Made by a program: the position numbers and the translations under genes. Source: Deltaproteobacteria bacterium (lineage in GTDB: Bacteria > Myxococcota_A > Polyangia > Polyangiales > Polyangiaceae). From it: 64,000 nt of DNA. Positions 26,545 through 35,893 of this stretch are shown here, piece by piece. A model generated the notes under the pieces. That model worked only from the letters and a program-made list of their open reading frames with translations. It did no database searches and was not told the DNA's origin. Each line of letters begins with the position of its first letter. Position 1 is the stretch's first letter. The stretch spans positions 1 through 64,000 of the forward strand of contig VGRJ01000008.1 of NCBI GenBank assembly GCA_016875405.1, given 5' to 3'.

Positions 26545-27462
26545 TCAGGTGCGCTGTTTGAGGAGGACTCGGTTCCGGCCCGCGCTCTTCGCGGCGTAGA
26601 GCGCCGAGTCCGCCCACTCAATCAACGCCGCGACGTCTCCGTCGCCATCGTATTCGGCAACGCCCAGGCTCGCGGTCGCGCGCAGCTCCACGCTGGCCGA
26701 GCAGTAGACGTGCTCCTCGATCGTCGCGCGGATTCGCTCGGCGAGCCCTCCCGCGTTCTCGAGAGATGTGCCGCGAAGAACAATGCAGAACTCCTCGCCG
26801 CCGTAGCGCGCGAACACGTCCTCACCGCGGAGGAGCGCGCTCACGCGAGCGGAGGTTTGGATGAGGACCTGGTCGCCGGCGACGTGACCGTACGTGTCGT
26901 TGACGCGCTTGAAGTGATCGAGATCAAACATGATCAGCGTCAACTTCGACTGGTGCCGCTTGGCGTACGAGACCTCCTGCGAGAGGTGATCGAGCAAGAA
27001 CTTCTTGTTGTAGACCTTCGTCAGCGGGTCGCGAAGCGCGGCGTCGTACATCTTCTGGACGAAGCTCTCGTCGAGCCGATCGTGAAAGGTAAACTTCAGG
27101 ATCGTGGTCTCGCCGAGGCGGATCTTGTCGCCGTCCTTCAGCACACCGCGAGCGACGCGCTCGCCGTTGACGAGGGTGCCGTTGCTGCTCCCGAGGTCCT
27201 CGATAACGATGTTCGAACCCGCCAGCGTGACCTTCGCGTGAAGGCGAGAGATGCTGTCGTCGTCGATGCGGACGTCGGCGCGATGCGAGCGGCCGAGCGT
27301 CGTCTCGCCGTTGTCCACCTTGTACATCTTGCCGACCTCGTTGCCCGCTAGCACGATGAGGTACGCGCGATCACGCTCGGAGCGCCGCTTCAGCTCCGCT
27401 TGGAGCTTCTCGGCGTTCGCAACCCGTGTCGTCTCGAGGTCTTCCTTCGTGCGTTCGTTCAT
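26545..27462 (-). CDS. FHA-GGDEF diguanylate cyclase
   Basis: 305 residues from the ATG at 27462. An FHA domain (52-123: TTLGRSHRADVRI, SRLHAKV, GSSNGTLVNG) binds phosphothreonine peptides. The GGDEF domain (about 142-300) has DPLTKVYNKKF, FDLDHFKRVNDTYGH and the active-site GGEEF at 221-225. RGED at 212-215, five residues upstream, fits the product-inhibition I-site (RxxD). The enzyme should make cyclic di-GMP and may be steered by a Ser/Thr kinase through the FHA domain. A PilZ protein is encoded at 60969-61328. Confidence 0.95.
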   Translation of the reverse strand: MNERTKEDLETTRVANAEKLQAELKRRSERDRAYLIVLAGNEVGKMYKVDNGETTLGRSHRADVRIDDDSISRLHAKVTLAGSNIVIEDLGSSNGTLVNGERVARGVLKDGDKIRLGETTILKFTFHDRLDESFVQKMYDAALRDPLTKVYNKKFLLDHLSQEVSYAKRHQSKLTLIMFDLDHFKRVNDTYGHVAGDQVLIQTSARVSALLRGEDVFARYGGEEFCIVLRGTSLENAGGLAERIRATIEEHVYCSASVELRATASLGVAEYDGDGDVAALIEWADSALYAAKSAGRNRVLLKQRT

Positions 27463-27505
27463 CGTCGAGCCGCGGCGAAGCTCGAGCCTAACCGCGATGG
27501 TCGCA

Positions 27506-27518
27506 GACATACCAAAGT
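27506..27518 (-). promoter_or_regulatory. Promoter element ACTTTGGTATGTC of the FHA-GGDEF gene
   Basis: Identical 13-mer to that before rpiA. If TATGTC is the -10, the leader would be about 37-40 bases. An alternative -10, TAGGCT (27485-27490, minus strand), lies closer to the start. Confidence 0.35.
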
Positions 27519-27630
27519 TTCGAGGCGCACCGTAAGAGGACACTCCAGCGCGCGGGACGGAGCCCTTCGGCGAAGCCTCGCGGACGTCTCGTGGTTGATC
27601 TCGCCCGCCGACCATGGCACCCGCTTGGGC

Positions 27631-28161
27631 ATGCAGAGCCCCTCGAGCGAGACGAGTACGCGGTCCCGCGGGGCTCGTACGGTGGCCACCGTCACGTCCC
27701 TCGACGGGCTCGTCGGAGGGCACCCCGAAGCGCTTCGCGACATCTACTTGTCGGGAGCCCCCTGCGACCCCGTCGGGCTCGGCTGCACGCGCGGGCGGCT
27801 GCTCGCGTTCGAGCCGCTGGCTCGGGTGCATCTCTTGGTGCGTCCGCTGGTCGCGGGCGTCGCGCGCAGCCTCAGCCCCTGGGAGGGAAAGGACTTCGAG
27901 AGCGGAGGCACCGCCGGAGCGAACCTCATCCTCGGTCGGCGAACTCTTCGGTTTCGCTGCGAGGCGGGGAGCTCGCGCCTCGATGGGCTCCCGACGCTGC
28001 TGCTCTCTCACGACGGGCTCGACAACGCCTGGCCGGGCGACCGGCTCGCGGACGAGCTACGCGAGGTCGGGCCTGGCGTCCTCCTCGGGCCGCTTCTCTG
28101 GCGAGAGTCGCGCAGCCACGACGTGACGCCGATCCTCTGGTGGGGGCTCTCGAAGACCTGA
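27631..28161 (+). CDS. Hypothetical protein
   Basis: 176 residues from the ATG at 27631; a GTG at 27682 giving 159 residues is equally possible because conserved-looking sequence begins at VTSLDGLVGG. It has the segments DPVGLGCTRGRLLAF and a C-terminal PILWWGL, with no signal peptide or membrane helix. It is the best coding frame of this stretch and is convergent with the thioesterase gene. I do not recognise the family. Confidence 0.5.
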   Translation: MQSPSSETSTRSRGARTVATVTSLDGLVGGHPEALRDIYLSGAPCDPVGLGCTRGRLLAFEPLARVHLLVRPLVAGVARSLSPWEGKDFESGGTAGANLILGRRTLRFRCEAGSSRLDGLPTLLLSHDGLDNAWPGDRLADELREVGPGVLLGPLLWRESRSHDVTPILWWGLSKT

Positions 28162-28186
28162 CGAGCGAGCCGCCCACGCCCGCTCG
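28162..28186. terminator. Possible hairpin between convergent genes
   Basis: CGAGCG (28162-28167) and CGCTCG (28181-28186) are complementary arms around a 13-base loop, immediately after the stop of the hypothetical gene and 12 bases before the end of the thioesterase gene. No T-run; weak evidence. Confidence 0.25.
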
Positions 28187-28198
28187 GACGACGCCCTC

Positions 28199-28621
28199 TC
28201 AGACGAGCGTGACGGGTGCGAGGTGCCGGTCGAGGACCGCGCGGACATCGGGGGGCATCGCGCATGACGCGACGGCGACGAGGTCGGTACACACCACGGT
28301 GTGGGACATCGTCGCGGCGAGCACACCATCGGAGGCGCGGCGAAACTCGTAGCCGAGCTCGGCGCTGCGGTTCCCGAGTCGCCGCACGCACACGTCGATC
28401 CGGGCCACGTCCCCGAAGCGCAGCGGAGACTTGAACTCGCTCGTCATGGCCACGGCCGGTAACCCGACCCGCCGCTTCAAGATGAGGGCTGGGTAGCCGC
28501 CCTCGAGCTCGTCGAACAACGCCGCCATCGCCTCGTGAGCGTACGCGGCGAACAAGGCGAAGAAGAGCAGGCCGGCGGCGTCGACCTCCTCGAATCGAAC
28601 CGGTCGCTCGATCGACGTCAC
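28199..28621 (-). CDS. Hotdog-fold acyl-CoA thioesterase
   Basis: 140 residues. The start (PVRFEEVDAAGLLFFALFAAY) fits the 4-hydroxybenzoyl-CoA thioesterase/YbgC type, where an Asp near VDAAG is catalytic, and is followed by the long hotdog helix and strands FGDVARIDVCV and SAELGYEF. It probably cleaves an acyl-CoA in the cytoplasm. Its ATG overlaps the DUF3501 stop by 4 bases, so it is the last gene of the rubrerythrin operon. Confidence 0.8.
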   Translation of the reverse strand: MTSIERPVRFEEVDAAGLLFFALFAAYAHEAMAALFDELEGGYPALILKRRVGLPAVAMTSEFKSPLRFGDVARIDVCVRRLGNRSAELGYEFRRASDGVLAATMSHTVVCTDLVAVASCAMPPDVRAVLDRHLAPVTLV

Positions 28622-29199
28622 GCGAGATCGCTCGCGAGCTCCGCCACGGTCTCACGCGGGAGGGGCACGCGGACGGAGTAGGCTGGGTGGCTCACCGCGA
28701 GCGCGACGTCGTGCACGTCGCAGGTCCTAAGTCGCGCCGCCGCCTCGGCCGGGAGCGAGAGCCGCATGTAATGAACGGCGGTCGTCCGACCGGCGACCGC
28801 GCCGTCGCGGAACTCCCCTCGCGCGGGGATCGGCACACCGTCGATCTCGAGCGCGACGCTGTCCTCGAGGCCGGCAAGCTCGACGAGGCGCCGTTCGCGG
28901 AGGTCGCGGTCGGCGATCTCGACGAACATGGTCATCGAGAGCTCGCCCTCCCCCGGGATCAAGGCGTTGTACGTGTCGAGCTCGTAAAGCACTGCGTCTT
29001 CTCGAGTGATGCGCTCGGTTCGCAGCATCTCCTGCACCTGCAGGAGGACGGTGTCGTGGTTCTCGAAGACGGCGCTCACCTGATCACCGAGCGCGACCCG
29101 GCGGCGGCGCTTCTCCTCGATGACGCGGCGGCGAAAGGGCTCGCGGACCGCTTCGTACTCTCCGAGTGGCAAGATCTCCTGTCGTTCCACGCGCTTCAT
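28618..29199 (-). CDS. DUF3501 family protein
   Basis: 193 residues from the ATG at 29199, with GGAGGT six bases upstream. DUF3501 features: ILPLGEYEAVREPFR at the start, VALGDQVSAVFENHDT, VLLQVQEMLRTERI and YNALIPGEGELSMTMFVEI. Function unknown; I recall the family being encoded beside rubrerythrin and a heterodisulfide-reductase-like protein in other bacteria, as here. Overlaps the FeS gene stop (ATGA). Confidence 0.88.
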   Translation of the reverse strand: MKRVERQEILPLGEYEAVREPFRRRVIEEKRRRRVALGDQVSAVFENHDTVLLQVQEMLRTERITREDAVLYELDTYNALIPGEGELSMTMFVEIADRDLRERRLVELAGLEDSVALEIDGVPIPARGEFRDGAVAGRTTAVHYMRLSLPAEAAARLRTCDVHDVALAVSHPAYSVRVPLPRETVAELASDLA

Positions 29200-30515
29200 G
29201 AAACCTCCAGTCCCCACGCTCGTGCGAGGGCTTCGATGGGATGAATCGTCGGGCGGCCGGTCTCGTGTTCGAGACGACGCGCCGAGAGCGTGCAATCGGT
29301 GACGACGAGCTCGGGCTCGATGGCCTCGACCTCGCCGATGAGCCGCGCGGCGTAGCGGCGCCCGGTCTCGTAGTAGTCCGCCTTCATGCCCCAGGTCCCG
29401 TCGACCGCCGAGCACTCCTGGACGATGCGGACCTTCGTGTCGGGCAGGCCCTTCTCGAGCACTCGAGCCGCGGGGAAGCCGATCTTCTGCGCGCGAAGGT
29501 GGCAAGCGGCGTGGTAGGCGACGGTGCCGAGGCCGCCCTCGGACGCGGGCAGGCCCTCCTTGCGCCGCCGCTGCTCGATGAACTCCATCAAGTCGCGCGA
29601 CGCAGCCGCAACGGCACGCACGTCGTCGTCCTCGACGTACTCCAACCACTCGCGCTTCAACGTGTAGGCGCAGGTCGGCTGAGGCACCAGCACCTTCGCG
29701 CCGCGCTCGACGAGGGGAAGGAGTGCGCTCACGTTTGCGCGGATCTTCTCGACGAAGCTCGAGACGTCTCCGCCGTCGAGGTTCGGCATGCCGCAGCACG
29801 TCTCCTCGACGCGATGCACGCGGTACCCCAGGTGCTCGAGGACGCGAACCGCCGCGCGCGGGATCTCGGGCGTGTTGTAGTTTCCGGTGCAGGTCGCGAA
29901 CAGCACGACCTCGCCGTTTTCGCCTGCGCGCGGTCCCGGGACGTGGCGCTCGAACCAGGCCGGGAACGGCTCGGACGCGAAGCGCGGGAGCGGGAACTCG
30001 GCAGAGACGCCGGTGAGCTTCTCTTGCACTTTTCGGAGCAGGCGGCTCTCGTGGACGAAGTTCGAGATGCGCGCAGCAGGCCCCGAGCCAAGCTTGCCCA
30101 CGAGCTGCGGCTCACCGAGGACGCGATCGACGAGGGTCACCCCGTCACGCTTCGCGCGCGCCGCCTTTTCCCGCGCCATCAAGCGCGGGAAGTCTAGGAG
30201 CTCGCTCGCGCCGTCGTCCTTCGTGTACGGACATTTGATGTAGCAGAGCTTGCACTGCCAGCACTGGTCCGACACGACGCGAATGTCGGCATCGTCGATA
30301 TGCTCGGCGCCCTCGGAGCGCCCCGAGTCGATGTCGCGGTCGACGCGCGCGAAGAGCTCGGGGAACGAGCCGCAATAGTTCACGCACATGCGGCATTCGT
30401 GGCAAATCTGAAAGGTACGTCGCAGCTCGGCCTCGAGGTCGCGCAGATCGTAATAGCGCTCGTCGTTCGGCGACGTCGCGGGCGGGGCCGTGGGGGTGCG
30501 GGCGATGACGCTCAT
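29196..30515 (-). CDS. Heterodisulfide reductase-like iron-sulfur protein (CCG domains)
   Basis: 439 residues from the ATG at 30515. Two [4Fe-4S] ferredoxin motifs: CHECRMCVNYC near residue 38 and CWQCKLCYIKCP near residue 86. Two Cys-rich CCG-type segments follow: ETCCGMP and HAACHLRAQK. This resembles GlpC/HdrD-type electron-transfer subunits. I infer that it passes electrons within a peroxide-reducing set with rubrerythrin. The gap to the rubrerythrin gene is 134 bases, so an internal promoter is possible. Confidence 0.9.
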   Translation of the reverse strand: MSVIARTPTAPPATSPNDERYYDLRDLEAELRRTFQICHECRMCVNYCGSFPELFARVDRDIDSGRSEGAEHIDDADIRVVSDQCWQCKLCYIKCPYTKDDGASELLDFPRLMAREKAARAKRDGVTLVDRVLGEPQLVGKLGSGPAARISNFVHESRLLRKVQEKLTGVSAEFPLPRFASEPFPAWFERHVPGPRAGENGEVVLFATCTGNYNTPEIPRAAVRVLEHLGYRVHRVEETCCGMPNLDGGDVSSFVEKIRANVSALLPLVERGAKVLVPQPTCAYTLKREWLEYVEDDDVRAVAAASRDLMEFIEQRRRKEGLPASEGGLGTVAYHAACHLRAQKIGFPAARVLEKGLPDTKVRIVQECSAVDGTWGMKADYYETGRRYAARLIGEVEAIEPELVVTDCTLSARRLEHETGRPTIHPIEALARAWGLEVS

Positions 30516-30649
30516 CTCGGAGCCTCGGGGAGCGGGCAGACGGGTGAGGGTGGAGCGTAGTCGCCGCGGCCCCGGCATGCACCGAGACGAGGCCTCCTTT
30601 GGTTCGAGGAGCGCGTCGCGGGCTGCACGGGGCTCGCAGCGGTCGGCGG

Positions 30650-31069
30650 TCAGCCGAGGTTCTCGAGCGCCTTCGCGAAGCGCCCGGCGTGCGACTTTTC
30701 AGCCTTGGCGAGCGTCTCGAACCACTCGGCCACATCGTTGAACCCCTCTTCGCGAGCGGTCTTCGCCATGCCCGGGTACATCGTCTCGTACTCGTGCGTC
30801 TCGCCGGCCACCGAGGCCTTGAGGTTCGTCTCGGTCGAGCCAATCGGAAGCCCCGTCCCCGGATCACCAACCTGCTTCAGGTAGTCGAGGTGACCGTGAG
30901 CGTGGCCCGTCTCGCCATCCGCGGTGTCCTTAAAGAGCCCCGCGACCTCCGGGTAACCTTCCACGTCCGCCACCTTTGCGAAGTAGAGGTAGCGGCGGTT
31001 GGCCTGGGACTCGCCCGCGAAGGCGTCCTTCAGGTTCTGGTGGGTTTTCGTTCCTTCGAGCTTAGGCAT
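30650..31069 (-). CDS. Rubrerythrin (diiron, no rubredoxin domain)
   Basis: 139 residues from the ATG at 31069, preferred over a TTG at 31078 because AGGAGA (31079-31084, minus strand) is well placed for it and families begin MPKLxGxKT. The four-helix diiron core has [39 protein letters not shown] and [12 protein letters not shown], giving the E-xx-H metal pairs. The C-terminal rubredoxin domain of classical rubrerythrin is missing, so electrons must come from another protein, perhaps the FeS protein next door. Role: peroxide removal. Confidence 0.93.
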   Translation of the reverse strand: MPKLEGTKTHQNLKDAFAGESQANRRYLYFAKVADVEGYPEVAGLFKDTADGETGHAHGHLDYLKQVGDPGTGLPIGSTETNLKASVAGETHEYETMYPGMAKTAREEGFNDVAEWFETLAKAEKSHAGRFAKALENLG

Positions 31070-31074
31070 TTCCT

Positions 31075-31554
31075 TCAATCTCCTGTTGTATGCTCAGCGC
31101 GGGCTGCGTGCTCCGCTGGAGCCGCACATCCGACGCAACGTCCTCGATAGATGCGCTCGACCGAGCGCACGGCGAACCCGGTGACCGCGACCCGGGAGGG
31201 CGACGATCCGGCCTGCGAGATGTCGATCACGCGCCCGCACGCGTCGCACACCGCGTGGTCATGCGGCTCGACGTTCGGGTCGAAGCGGACGGGACCCGGC
31301 TCGAGCGCGCGCGCCGTGCAAAGGCCCTGCTCACATAGTGCGGAGAGCGTGTTGTAGACCGTCGCAAAGCTCATCGTCGGCATCGACGCGCGGAGGCGCT
31401 CGTAGAGCTCCATCGCCGTCGGGTGCGATGGGTCGTCCGCGAGCTCGCGGATCAGAGCGAGCCGCTGAGGCGTCCGCTTCAAACCCCTCGACGCGAGCGC
31501 CTCGAGCATCGTTCGGACCCTCACCGGGTCTACTTGGCCGCGCGTGCCACTCAC
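31075..31554 (-). CDS. Fur/PerR-family metal-dependent repressor
   Basis: 159 residues from the GTG at 31554. Winged helix with KRTPQRLALI, HPTAMELYERL and FATVYNTLSALCEQGL. Metal site with HDHAVCDACG and a second pair CVGC. The neighbourhood (rubrerythrin) suggests PerR-like peroxide sensing rather than iron uptake control. Its promoter carries a Fur-like dyad, so it is probably autoregulated and controls the five-gene operon. Confidence 0.9.
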   Translation of the reverse strand: MSGTRGQVDPVRVRTMLEALASRGLKRTPQRLALIRELADDPSHPTAMELYERLRASMPTMSFATVYNTLSALCEQGLCTARALEPGPVRFDPNVEPHDHAVCDACGRVIDISQAGSSPSRVAVTGFAVRSVERIYRGRCVGCAAPAEHAARAEHTTGD

Positions 31555-31560
31555 GCCTAT

Positions 31561-31589
31561 GTCTTAGTTAGAAGGATTCTTATGTGCAA
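31561..31589 (-). promoter_or_regulatory. PerR operon promoter with Fur-type dyad
   Basis: On the minus strand a -35-like TTGCAC (31589-31584) and -10-like TAAGAC (31566-31561) are 17 bases apart, and the -10 is 6 bases before the GTG. Exactly in the spacer lies a 7-1-7 imperfect dyad (31568-31582) with five of seven pairs, centred on AGAAGGATTCT (31570-31580). This resembles a PerR/Fur box. Both hexamers are weak matches to consensus. Confidence 0.55.
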
Positions 31590-31624
31590 CGGGTTCTTTT
31601 TGATGACCCATCCGTCGCTCCAGC

Positions 31625-31653
31625 TTGCGCATCCGCAGGCCCTCTGCCATAGT
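31625..31653 (+). promoter_or_regulatory. Promoter of rpsU
   Basis: TTGCGC (31625-31630), 17 bases, CATAGT (31648-31653). The predicted transcript would begin near 31660 and leave a leader of about 16-22 bases with AAAGGA (31667-31672) as Shine-Dalgarno, so rpsU is not leaderless. Confidence 0.5.
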
Positions 31654-31675
31654 CCGCGGCCCCTGAAAGGACGAC

Positions 31676-31912
31676 GTGACCGTGTCTGAGAATCCCCCGA
31701 CCGAAGCCATCACCTGCAAGCCCCTCGAGGTCGTCGTTGGCGACCGCGGAATCGAGCGTGCGATCAAGCACCTGAAGCGCAAGATGGCGACCGAAGGGAT
31801 CCTGCGCGAGCTGAAGCGCCGTCGTCACTACATGAAGCCGTCGGTCAAGCGCCGCAAGAAGCAGTCGGAAGCCGCGCGCCGTCGCCGCAAGCGCACGCGC
31901 ATCGGCGAGTAG
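31676..31912 (+). CDS. rpsU: 30S ribosomal protein S21
   Basis: 78 residues from a GTG (a second GTG at 31682 is also possible). Typical S21: LEVVVGDRGIERAIKHLKRK, then GILRELKRRRHYMKPSVKRR and a basic Arg/Lys tail. It joins the small subunit near the 3' end of 16S rRNA and supports initiation. It is divergent from the PerR gene. Confidence 0.96.
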   Translation: MTVSENPPTEAITCKPLEVVVGDRGIERAIKHLKRKMATEGILRELKRRRHYMKPSVKRRKKQSEAARRRRKRTRIGE

Positions 31913-31972
31913 TCGTCCCGCTGCGTCGTCTCCGACCGCTCTTCGGAGGTCCCGCTGCATCGTCGAGTTCCG

Positions 31973-33103
31973 GTGGCCGTCTCACCGCGCGCCGCGAGCG
32001 TCTCGACCGAGCGGGTCCTCATCCTCACAACGTCGTTCCCCCGGTTTCCGGGCGACGTTGGGGGGCATTTCGTCGAGAGCCAGGCACGTCGTTTGGCTCG
32101 TCAGGGGTGCGCGGTGGAGGTCGTCGCGCCCGGCCTCGCACCGCACGACGAGCGCCGCGGCCCTCTGCTCGTCCGATGGGTCGGAGGCACTCGGGCGTTC
32201 GGGGCTCCAGGGGTCGCGAGTCGCCTCCGAAGCGCTCCGCTCCTCGCGAGCGTCGATCTCCTCCGCGCGTTCATCGAGCATCGACGGGTGCTTGATGACT
32301 CCCTCGCGCGACGCGCTCCAGACCGGCTCATCGCGCACTGGCTCGTCCCGACCGTCTGGCCGTGGCTGGCGTCGGCCCCGCGCACGCTGCGACTCGACGC
32401 GTACGCGCACGGAGGGGACGTTCGGAGCTTGCTCGCGCTGCCGCGGCCCGCGAGGTACGCGCTCGTCGCCACGCTCCTCGAGCGCACGAGTCGCATCCAT
32501 TTTGCCGCAGCGAGCCTTCGCAGCGCACTCATCGACTCGCTCGACGCGACGGTCGGAGCCACGCTTGCGGCGCGGTCGCTCGTCACGCTCCCGGACCTCG
32601 AGGGTTCAGCCCGGGCCCGCATGGCGTGCGGGCGACGGCCTGCCATGCGAGGTGCGCTCGGTGGCGGCGCGGAGCACGACTTCATCGCCGTGAGCCTCGG
32701 CCGCCTCGTGCCGGGTAAGCGCATCGACCTCGCGCTCGAGGCCATGCGGACGCAGCGAGGCGCGGAGCTCGTCGTGATCGGCGACGGTCCAGAGCGTGCT
32801 CGCCTCGAGCGGCGCGCACGCGAACTCAATGTCCCTGCTCGGTTCCTCGGGTCCCTCGGTCGAGACGAAGCACTCGAGCACCTCGCGAGAGCCGACGTCC
32901 TCCTTCACCCGTCGGAGGAGGAGGGCGCGCCGACGGCCGTGCGAGAGGCGCGCGCCCTCGGTGTGCCCGTCGTGGGCTGCGACGCCGGGGACCTCGCGGC
33001 GTGGGCGACGGAAGACCACGGAATCCACTGCGTCGAACGGAGCGCTCACGCGCTCGCCAGCGCGCTCGACGCCGTGCGGGCAGCACGGCTCACCGAGCCG
33101 TGA
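31973..33103 (+). CDS. Glycosyltransferase family 4 protein
   Basis: 376 residues from a GTG. N-terminal Rossmann half: VLILTTSFPRFPGDVGGHFV, with the Gly-Gly-containing acceptor loop. C-terminal half: VSLGRLVPGKRIDLALEAM, ELVVIGDGPERARLE, and LLHPSEEEGAPTAVREARA, where the E-x7-E nucleotide-sugar motif occurs. It transfers a sugar from a nucleotide donor to an unknown acceptor, probably for surface polysaccharide. No other polysaccharide genes are nearby. Confidence 0.9.
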   Translation: MAVSPRAASVSTERVLILTTSFPRFPGDVGGHFVESQARRLARQGCAVEVVAPGLAPHDERRGPLLVRWVGGTRAFGAPGVASRLRSAPLLASVDLLRAFIEHRRVLDDSLARRAPDRLIAHWLVPTVWPWLASAPRTLRLDAYAHGGDVRSLLALPRPARYALVATLLERTSRIHFAAASLRSALIDSLDATVGATLAARSLVTLPDLEGSARARMACGRRPAMRGALGGGAEHDFIAVSLGRLVPGKRIDLALEAMRTQRGAELVVIGDGPERARLERRARELNVPARFLGSLGRDEALEHLARADVLLHPSEEEGAPTAVREARALGVPVVGCDAGDLAAWATEDHGIHCVERSAHALASALDAVRAARLTEP

Positions 33104-33123
33104 GTTCGGCACAAAACGCGGAC

Positions 33124-33152
33124 GAGCGGGCAACCGCCGTGGTCACCCGCTC
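33124..33152. terminator. Hairpin between convergent glycosyltransferase and ftsZ genes
   Basis: Arms GAGCGGG (33124-33130) and CCCGCTC (33146-33152) enclose a second ACC/GGT pair around GCCGT, separated by a CA/CA internal mismatch. The 79-base gap lies between two converging genes, so it may end both transcripts. No T-run follows on either strand. Confidence 0.4.
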
Positions 33153-33182
33153 GCGCGCATCGAGCGCCCTTCAGTCCAACGC

Positions 33183-34484
<1,302 letters not shown>

Positions 34485-34564
34485 TGTCTACTCTCCCGGG
34501 ACCCCAACACGATTTCCGCTCATGGCGCGCCGGGTGCCTCTCCCGTCACGCCGCGGCCAGACGG

Positions 34565-35893
34565 CTAGAACGCCGCCTTGATCCAATCGAGCAAGCGGCC
34601 GCCGCTCTGGCGACCTTTCGGCTCGATCCTGGGAGTCACCACCAAGGGCTCCTCCCGCCTCACCGCCGTGCGACCCCTTGCCTCGTGGATCGCACTAGCG
34701 CCGTAGAGCACGAGGCCAACACCGGTCGCAAACTGCGGACCGTTGACGAGCCCCGTGATCCCCTTCACTCCGACCGGCGTGCCCATGCGCACCGGCATGC
34801 CGAGGATCTCCTCGGCGAACTCCGTCATGCCCTCCATCAGGACCGCTCCGCCGGTCAGCACCGCGCCGGCCGAGAGCTGCTCGAGCAGCCCCGTGTCCTC
34901 GATGCGATTGCGGATCACCGCGAAGATCTCCTCGATGCGGGGCTCAATAATGTCCGACAGCAAGCGCCGCGGCGCCGTCCGCGCGGGATGCCCGCCGACG
35001 CCGGGGACCTCGATCTCCTCGTCGTCTGCGACCATTCGTCCGAGCGCGCACCCGACATTGCGCTTGAGGCGCTCGGCCTCGGCGAGTGGGGTGCGCAGGC
35101 CTGCCGCGATGTCCTGGGTGACGTTGTTCCCGCCGACCGGGATCACGCTGACGTGGCCGATGCCGCCGTCGACGTAGAGGAGGAGATCCGTCGTGCCCCC
35201 GCCGATGTCGATCACGGCGACGCCGATCTCTTTTTCGTCCTCGGAGAGCACCGCCTCGGCGCTCGCGAAGGGCTCGAGCACCACATCGGCGACCGAGAGG
35301 CCGCACTTCTCGGCGCAGCGGACCAGGTTCTGGACCGGCGACGTCGCGGCGGTGATGAGGTTGACGCGCGCCCCTAGGCGGACGCCGCTCATGCCGATCG
35401 GATCGCGAATCCCGTCCTGATTGTCGACCGTGAACTCGCGCGGGAGCACGTGAATGATCTGCCTGTCGGCGTCGATCGGGATCGCGCGTGCACCCTCGAG
35501 GACACGCTCGACGTCGTCGGCCGAGACCTCCTTGCCAGAGGAGATCGCGGCGACGCCGTCGGAGGTCTGGCAGCGAATGTGGCTGCCGCTGACCCCGGCG
35601 TAGACCGTTCGGATCTCGGCACCCGCCATCGTCTGAGCCGCGTCGAGCGCCTCGGCGATGGAGCGCGTGGTCCACTCGATGTTCGAGACGACACCCTTGC
35701 GGAGACCGCGGCAGGGGACGTTCCCCACGCCGAGGATGGTCACGCCGTCCGCGTCGACCTCACCCACCACGGCCGCGACCTTGGTGGTGCCGATGTCGAG
35801 ACCGACGACGATTTCGCTCTCTGCTCCGCTCATGGACGATGCGCCGGACCCTTTCACGCGCCGCGTCATACGGCCAAGTTTTGAGTCACTCAC
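34565..35893 (-). CDS. ftsA: Cell division protein FtsA
   Basis: 442 residues from the ATG at 35893 that overlaps the ftsQ stop (ATGA); an internal ATG at 35833 would give a start closer to GLDIGTTKVAAVVGEV, the first ATP-binding segment. Actin-like fold; the C-terminal amphipathic helix GGRLLDWIKAAF should tether FtsZ to the membrane. It links the ring to the FtsQ and FtsW/I proteins encoded in the same operon. Confidence 0.97.
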   Translation of the reverse strand: MSDSKLGRMTRRVKGSGASSMSGAESEIVVGLDIGTTKVAAVVGEVDADGVTILGVGNVPCRGLRKGVVSNIEWTTRSIAEALDAAQTMAGAEIRTVYAGVSGSHIRCQTSDGVAAISSGKEVSADDVERVLEGARAIPIDADRQIIHVLPREFTVDNQDGIRDPIGMSGVRLGARVNLITAATSPVQNLVRCAEKCGLSVADVVLEPFASAEAVLSEDEKEIGVAVIDIGGGTTDLLLYVDGGIGHVSVIPVGGNNVTQDIAAGLRTPLAEAERLKRNVGCALGRMVADDEEIEVPGVGGHPARTAPRRLLSDIIEPRIEEIFAVIRNRIEDTGLLEQLSAGAVLTGGAVLMEGMTEFAEEILGMPVRMGTPVGVKGITGLVNGPQFATGVGLVLYGASAIHEARGRTAVRREEPLVVTPRIEPKGRQSGGRLLDWIKAAF

